NCBI RefSeq assembly: GCF_013377535.1
Contig: NZ_JABCJE010000003.1
Location: 467,935 to 531,934 of the forward strand
Source: Donghicola mangrovi
GTDB lineage: Bacteria > Pseudomonadota > Alphaproteobacteria > Rhodobacterales > Rhodobacteraceae
Direction: 5' to 3'
DNA: 64,000 nt
Positions 59,493 through 64,000 of the stretch are shown here, one piece after another (position 1 is the first letter of the stretch; every line of letters begins with the position of its first letter). The notes under the pieces were generated by a model. It made no database searches, was not told where the DNA came from, and saw only the letters and a list, made by a program, of their open reading frames with translations. Made by a program: the position numbers and the translations under genes.

Positions 59493-59735
59493 TTATGCGG
59501 TTGCGTGATCTGCCTCTGTGGTGTCGCCAGTGGTCGGGTTCATCGCCTTTTCGCGTAACTCCGACGCGCGCTTTTCCGCTTCGGCCAATAGATGCGGCCC
59601 GACTAGGCGGACGGCCAGCGCAATCACCAAGCCCACGACCAAAGCAAAGCCCATTGCCATCAGGCCAAATCCAAAACTGGCAAGGACGACCAGTGCAATC
59701 AGAACCTCGGCCATCCATTCTTTCATCCGTTTCAT
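59493..59735 (-). CDS. small membrane protein, 80 residues
   Basis: No family is recognised. A long hydrophobic region (about residues 9-46), possibly one or two helices, is followed by a helical amphipathic segment (LLAEAEKRASELREKA) and an acidic tail. AAGGAG lies six bases before ATG 59735, and a strong terminator follows the stop, so it is a real transcription unit of its own. It lies about 180 bases upstream of the ABC unit on the same strand. The upstream 250 bases to the glycosyltransferase gene show no gene. Confidence 0.68.
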   Translation of the reverse strand: MKRMKEWMAEVLIALVVLASFGFGLMAMGFALVVGLVIALAVRLVGPHLLAEAEKRASELREKAMNPTTGDTTEADHATA

Positions 59736-59985
59736 TTCAAAGTCTCCTTTTTCATCGGGTGTGACTTGAAGGTGGGAGGGCGAAAATGGGTTTGCATGAC
59801 CGGCAGATTAAAGATCGGTAATTTTCGAAAGCGTGCCGCCTGCGCAGGGGCGCTGCAAATGCCCAGCAAGATGCATCGCGCATCGAACCAAGGATTACAA
59901 ATTCGTAAGGTTCAGGTCAGACGCCGCGATATTTAGGCACGTACTCCGGTCGCACTTGGCCATGCACAATCCGGAGGGTTTTCTG

Positions 59986-61113
59986 ATGAAACTGAACTTC
60001 AACGCAGTGAGTTCTGCCAGAGATTTCGCGACCTGCTCCCTGTTCGGAAGCGGTCACACGCGCCTTTCGGAGGTTCCGGCCAAGTATAAAACCACGGGAT
60101 ATGATCAGAACTTCGATGCCGACACGCTCTGGGTGGATGCGGTTCACGTAAGAGGAAAAGTTGTTCTGGTGTGCCCGCGGCTGAACAATTTGAGCACCAT
60201 TCTGAAGACCGCGCGGTTCCGTTTGGACAATATCCGCGTCGATGCGAAGTTTCGGGAATTCAAAAGACACGCCTTAATTGAATTGCCCGCGCAATACCCT
60301 CCTCAAAAGGTGTCCGTGCGCATTGGCAACTGGTGCGCAGAAACCGAAGTCAATGCCAGCGACACCGAAACATTCCGCTCGCACAACGTTCTGCTTACTT
60401 TGTCAAAGGATAATTCTCTGGAATGGATTCATGATTGGGCAAAATTCCACGCCCATCATCAAAATGCAGATGCGGTTCTATTTGTGGATAATGGCTCCGC
60501 AGGCTATGGCCCCAAAGAGATCGAAGATGTTCTTCGAAAGGCCGGAATTCAAAAGGCAAAAGTCCTGAGCATTCCCTTGCCATATGGCCCCCGAGGAGAG
60601 CGCCCATATTTGCTTTGCGATCAGTTTTTGCAGACTTGCGTCATGAACATCGCGCGTTTGCGGTTTTTGTCCAAGGCCAGGGCGGTTCTGAACTGTGATA
60701 TCGACGAGTTGGTTCACACAAACGGGCTGAATGTCTTTGATCAGGCACACCAATCCAAGTTCGGATTTGTCAGGTTTGAAGGCAGTTGGAGATATCCGTC
60801 GCCAACATTGCAAGCCGAGGCTCGGCACTCGGACCACACATTCAAACGCGAGGAGGCCAAACCATGCCCGGCAAAATGGTGTATTGTTCCTGATCGCTTG
60901 CTTGGTGCGCTTCAATGGCGTCCTCATTCACTTGAGCATTTGCCATTCTCTGATTTGTTCAAAAGTCGGACGGCCGAGTTCTGGCATTGTCGAAGCATAT
61001 CGAATGACTGGAAGAACTACGGCCGATTGCAGCCCAAGAACAATACAACCCTCGATCCATCTTTCGAATTGGCCTTCAATGGCGTTTTGAGATCAAATGC
61101 TCGGCAGGAATGA
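59986..61113 (+). CDS. glycosyltransferase-like protein (GT92/GT2 type)
   Basis: The 375-residue protein looks like a cytoplasmic glycosyltransferase of the family 92 or related GT2 type. It has VLLTLSKDNSLEWIHDWAKF and ADAVLFVDNGSAGYG, the usual opening of the nucleotide-sugar fold, and LNCDIDELV, a DxD-like metal motif. Near the end comes LEHLPFSDLF and FWHCRSISNDWKNYGRL. ATG 59986 follows GGAGGG by seven bases; the upstream frame is not needed. It has visibly more A and T than the core genes, suggesting transfer. Acceptor is unknown, likely a surface glycan. Confidence 0.72.
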   Translation: MKLNFNAVSSARDFATCSLFGSGHTRLSEVPAKYKTTGYDQNFDADTLWVDAVHVRGKVVLVCPRLNNLSTILKTARFRLDNIRVDAKFREFKRHALIELPAQYPPQKVSVRIGNWCAETEVNASDTETFRSHNVLLTLSKDNSLEWIHDWAKFHAHHQNADAVLFVDNGSAGYGPKEIEDVLRKAGIQKAKVLSIPLPYGPRGERPYLLCDQFLQTCVMNIARLRFLSKARAVLNCDIDELVHTNGLNVFDQAHQSKFGFVRFEGSWRYPSPTLQAEARHSDHTFKREEAKPCPAKWCIVPDRLLGALQWRPHSLEHLPFSDLFKSRTAEFWHCRSISNDWKNYGRLQPKNNTTLDPSFELAFNGVLRSNARQE

Positions 61114-61649
61114 AAAACGCGCGTTCTTACTTAAGATCGGAACTCATCTGTCCGAAAATCAGACGTGCCGACCAAAAATGGACCTAGCGGGATCTGCCCT
61201 TCGCAATTTCTTTATCCTCACGAGCGTCGGGCACCAAGGGTGTATTCTGCTTGTTCTCTTCTTTCGATTTGTTCCGCCGCGCTGCAAATCTGGTGCAGGC
61301 GTCGAACAACCAGTTCGACGCGCCACTTCGCAGCATCAATTCGCTGGGGTCAAAGTCCGCTCAGGGCCGGGAATGACGTCTGCCGACTATGAGCATACGC
61401 TTCTGGCGCTGCGCCGCCGCAGGTCCGCTCTCAGCCCTTTCTGCCGGTCGCCGTCGACTTGTGCTTGCCGCGATTTCAGAACCCTTTGAGAAGAAGCAGA
61501 CAAGCGGCAACGCTATTTTGATCTTATGCTGTACTCAAAAACAGCCCAGCCACAAGCACAGGGGCTTTGTCGACACAGATCTTGCTTATGACAAGAGCAC
61601 TGCAACGGGTAGCCTTCCAAAACAACCAGAAAGCGTTTGACATGTCATC
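61114..61649. other. gap between glycosyltransferase and patatin genes
   Basis: About 540 bases with several short frames, none convincing. On the minus strand a 50-codon frame (61184-61336) has charged, gene-like composition but no recognised family or binding site. Two similar TCCGCTC-CAG stretches occur near 61355 and 61420, possibly degenerate repeats. The best reading is eroded intergenic DNA. Confidence 0.4.
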
Positions 61650-63530
61650 ATGATGCTCGCGAAGGTTGTATCATTGTTAGATTCAATCTGGGGAGAATGC
61701 ACTTTGAAGGAATGCGATCTGGTCATGAAGGGTGGCACCACGTCAGGTGTCGTTTATCCCCCAGCGATAGCCCTGCTAGGAAAGCACTTTCGCCTGAGGT
61801 CCGTAGGCGGAACATCCGCCGGAGCAATGGCTGCAACTGTCGCGGCTGCAGCTGAATACCGAAGGCAGACTTCGGATGGACGGACGGACGCCAGCGGATT
61901 TGCAATGGTTGAAGCGCTTTCGTCTGAGCTTGGCGACAACCTTACCAGGTTCCTCCAGCCGTCAAAGGACATGGAACCGCTCTTCGACGCGATACTCGAC
62001 TGCTTAGACTTGAGGGCGGATCCAGAGAATAAGCCCTCTATGCCGGATTATATCAAGACAATTTGGCCGCATCTGAAGCCGTATAGGAAAAAAGCCGCTC
62101 GGAACGGGTCCTTGATCGCCGGAGGCAGTGCTGTCGCAGGTTTTGCAGGTCTAGGTTTTGGCCTCGGTGCATTAGGTGTTTTTATCGGCGGCGGCTGGTT
62201 TCTCGGTCAGTTGGCCTATTCCGCCATTTGTGGTGTTCATGCCCAGCTTAAGGCCAACGATTATGGCATGGTGCCGGGTACATCACAGCGGGACGGCATG
62301 GTGGATAACGGGATAAGTGATTGGTTGGCACGGAAGATTGACGAGATTGCAGGCATTGCCGGGAGCGGCAAGCCGCTGACGACTGGCGATTTGGCAAACG
62401 GTCGGGGAGATCCCGACGGCTCTGGGAAGGAGAAGCCGGGGATCGCATTCGCGGCCATGACGACAGACCTGACGTCGCAGCGGCCCTTCAGATTGCCCAT
62501 GATGGTGCCGGAGCTCTATTTTTTTAATCCCGCAGAGTTCGAAAGGATCATTCCCAAGAATGTGGTCGATTACATGGTAAGCATTGCTGTGGGGAAGAGA
62601 ATTGAGGGCCCTGGGGGGAAGGACTTGTTTCCAATGCCCACAGGCGGCGATTTCCCAGTCGTCTTGATCGCGCGCATGTCGCTCAGTTTTCCGATCCTAC
62701 TGCAGGCCGTGCCCCTCTACCGAAAGGACCATGGTGCCAAGCCAGGCGAGGAATGGGTACGCTGCCTGTTCTCGGATGGCGGCATCGCCTCCAACCTTCC
62801 AGTCCACTTCTTTGACGCATGGCTCCCCTCGCGGCCGACCTTTGCGATCTCGCTTGGTTCAATCAACGAGGGCGCCGGAGACGACGCTACAGATCGTCTT
62901 GTCTTCGAGCAGGGCAAGTGGCCGCGGCGCAAGATGAAAGTGAACCTATTCAAAAACGTCGTTGGCTTCTTTGCTGCGATCGGAAATGTCGCCAAGGACT
63001 GGCAAGACAGCCTTCAGAGCGAAGTGCCTGGGATGCATGAGCGTATCGTAACGATCAGGCTCAAAAACAAGGAGGGCGGCAGCAATATCAACATGACTGG
63101 TGACACCATCAAAAAATTGCAAGGATATGGCCTTGCCGCCGCCGAGAAGCTGGTCAACGACTTCGACTATAACGAACATCGTTGGCGCCGAGCACTCTGC
63201 CTTCTTCCTGAGCTTGAGAAAAACTTGATCGGAGTGGCGAAAGTCGTGAATGACAAGACGTCTACAAGCTATACCGACCTCGTCAGACAGCATGTCTCGG
63301 AGACATACCCAAACACCTCTGAAGTTAAGGAGCAGGCCCTGTTACCGTTGCTCAAAGACCTCGCGGAACTAGGGGAAAAGATCGACAAGAGATCGAAGAC
63401 GAACCCCGGCAACGGATCTGAGTTCAGGGTTGGGGCAGGAAATCTTCCTGAGTACGATGCCCATGTCCGGATAGTAGCCTCTCCGGACTTTTCTCCGAGA
63501 AACGGCCTCGGTGCCGGGGCGGGTGTTTAA
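61650..63530 (+). CDS. patatin-like phospholipase with a central glycine-rich hydrophobic insert
   Basis: The 626-residue protein has the patatin Ser-Asp dyad: MKGGTTSGVVYPPAI (oxyanion loop), LRSVGGTSAGAMAAT with S56 in GTSAG, and FSDGGIASNLPV with D376. Between them, around residues 150-190, is a glycine-rich hydrophobic segment that could insert into a membrane. A long helical C-terminal part follows, of unknown role. It should hydrolyse acyl chains from lipids. TTG 61704, after GGGGAG, is an alternative start nearer the family's usual N-terminus. Base use is less G+C-rich than the core, so transfer is likely. Confidence 0.82.
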   Translation: MMLAKVVSLLDSIWGECTLKECDLVMKGGTTSGVVYPPAIALLGKHFRLRSVGGTSAGAMAATVAAAAEYRRQTSDGRTDASGFAMVEALSSELGDNLTRFLQPSKDMEPLFDAILDCLDLRADPENKPSMPDYIKTIWPHLKPYRKKAARNGSLIAGGSAVAGFAGLGFGLGALGVFIGGGWFLGQLAYSAICGVHAQLKANDYGMVPGTSQRDGMVDNGISDWLARKIDEIAGIAGSGKPLTTGDLANGRGDPDGSGKEKPGIAFAAMTTDLTSQRPFRLPMMVPELYFFNPAEFERIIPKNVVDYMVSIAVGKRIEGPGGKDLFPMPTGGDFPVVLIARMSLSFPILLQAVPLYRKDHGAKPGEEWVRCLFSDGGIASNLPVHFFDAWLPSRPTFAISLGSINEGAGDDATDRLVFEQGKWPRRKMKVNLFKNVVGFFAAIGNVAKDWQDSLQSEVPGMHERIVTIRLKNKEGGSNINMTGDTIKKLQGYGLAAAEKLVNDFDYNEHRWRRALCLLPELEKNLIGVAKVVNDKTSTSYTDLVRQHVSETYPNTSEVKEQALLPLLKDLAELGEKIDKRSKTNPGNGSEFRVGAGNLPEYDAHVRIVASPDFSPRNGLGAGAGV

Positions 63531-63619
63531 ATTGTGTATCTGGAGAAGCGATTCCGCAGCGCAGAGTTTCTGAGTTGCGACAACGTTCCTTAAAACAGCC
63601 TGACCCTCAAAGATGCACG

Positions 63620-63965
63620 TGAGCTACCCCCCGAAATTCGGACACTTACATAAGCTACTATTTGCAGTCTGCTGATCTTCGACGAGAAGGAGATCAGAGA
63701 TGTCGAAGCGGAAACAGCATGCGCCTGAGTTCAAGGCGAAGGTCGCGCTGGAAGCCCTAAAGGGTGAGGAAACGGCCGCCGAGCTTGCGAGCCGGTTCGG
63801 CGTGCATCTGTTACCGGCAGGTGATTGCGAAGCAAACACCGAGAGGCGACGATGATCCATCAGTGGAAGCGCGCTCTACTCGAAGGCGCTTCTGGCGTCT
63901 TCGAGCGCGGGAGCAGCAAGAAGGCTGCGATTGATGAAGAGCAGGTGAAGGTGACCTGCCACTGA
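63620..63965 (+). mobile_element. broken IS3-family element, left part
   Basis: Starting near 63620 is TGAGCTACCCCCCGAAATTC, which resembles IS3-type left terminal repeats. An OrfA reading follows from 63700. The frame is disrupted, and the reading departs from the OrfA pattern after about 63950, where TGACCTGCC may begin another element that runs beyond the window. Confidence 0.7.
63700..63965 (+). pseudogene. IS3-family transposase OrfA, disrupted
   Basis: The first part, 51 codons, starts [20 protein letters not shown], a typical helix-turn-helix OrfA start, and reads to FGVH. The expected next residues (Pro-Thr) are replaced by about 44 unrelated bases, a net gain of about 38 bases, which shifts the frame to a stop at 63855. 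The reading resumes in another frame at 63852 as [20 protein letters not shown], then ends in EEQVK and a stop at 63965. It is not functional. Confidence 0.85.
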
Positions 63966-64000
63966 ACATTCATCCAATGGCGATATGAGCCTGAAGGGTG

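Noticed and set aside
61184..61336. Minus-strand 50-codon frame
   Set aside because: No family, no ribosome binding site, and a stop just upstream; kept only as a note in the gap entry.
61650..63530. Patatin gene as a CBASS effector
   Set aside because: No CD-NTase or accessory gene is adjacent, and the flanks are intergenic DNA and IS relics.

Overview
The window looks like a chromosome segment of a Rhodobacterales (Roseobacter-group) alphaproteobacterium. The evidence is G+C-rich coding sequence, the order bamA-ompH-fabZ-lpxA-lpxI-lpxB, a CckA-type hybrid kinase, a recA promoter with the alphaproteobacterial GAAC-N7-GAAC SOS box, an IscR with a single cysteine, and a suf operon of alphaproteobacterial layout. 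The species cannot be named from the sequence alone. No function was checked by database search; all calls rest on motifs, length and context.

Region 1 (1-9.4 kb) is an envelope biogenesis operon: the cdsA 3' end, dxr, rseP, a terminator and tiny ORF, bamA, an OmpH/Skp-like chaperone, fabZ, lpxA, lpxI and lpxB, with overlapping stop/start junctions. Region 2 (9.4-24 kb) holds housekeeping genes: tRNA-Gly(CCC), a ferredoxin/ASKHA protein, guaB, an RsmB-type rRNA methyltransferase, cckA, a sulfotransferase-like protein, recA, typA, a DUF1330 gene and alaS. Region 3 (24-27.5 kb) has a class II amidotransferase, two tandem YitT-type membrane proteins, an HD hydrolase, a 72-residue protein and an alpha/beta hydrolase.

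Region 4 (27.6-36 kb) is the iron-sulfur assembly operon: iscR, a NifS-like desulfurase, sufB, a small membrane protein, a YbjQ-family protein, sufC, sufD, two YIP1-like membrane proteins and sufS, followed by tRNA-Arg(CCG). A palindrome overlapping the likely iscR promoter suggests iron control. Region 5 (36-44 kb) has a soluble chemoreceptor and a GntR-type LacI regulator divergent from a sugar ABC transporter plus SMP-30/gluconolactonase gene. Two identical operators flank the transporter promoter.

Region 6 (44-64 kb) is accessory. It has two RTX-type secreted proteins, one an M10 metalloprotease of 1208 residues. An intact IS5-family element sits on the end of an IS3 remnant. A divergent two-component/PepSY/COG4705 cluster follows, with a nearby ABC-2 exporter and an acidic secreted protein. 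The region ends with an A+T-richer glycosyltransferase, a patatin-like phospholipase with a glycine-rich hydrophobic insert, and a broken IS3 copy. The best candidate for an undescribed system is the 51.9-59.7 kb cluster, with the patatin gene second.
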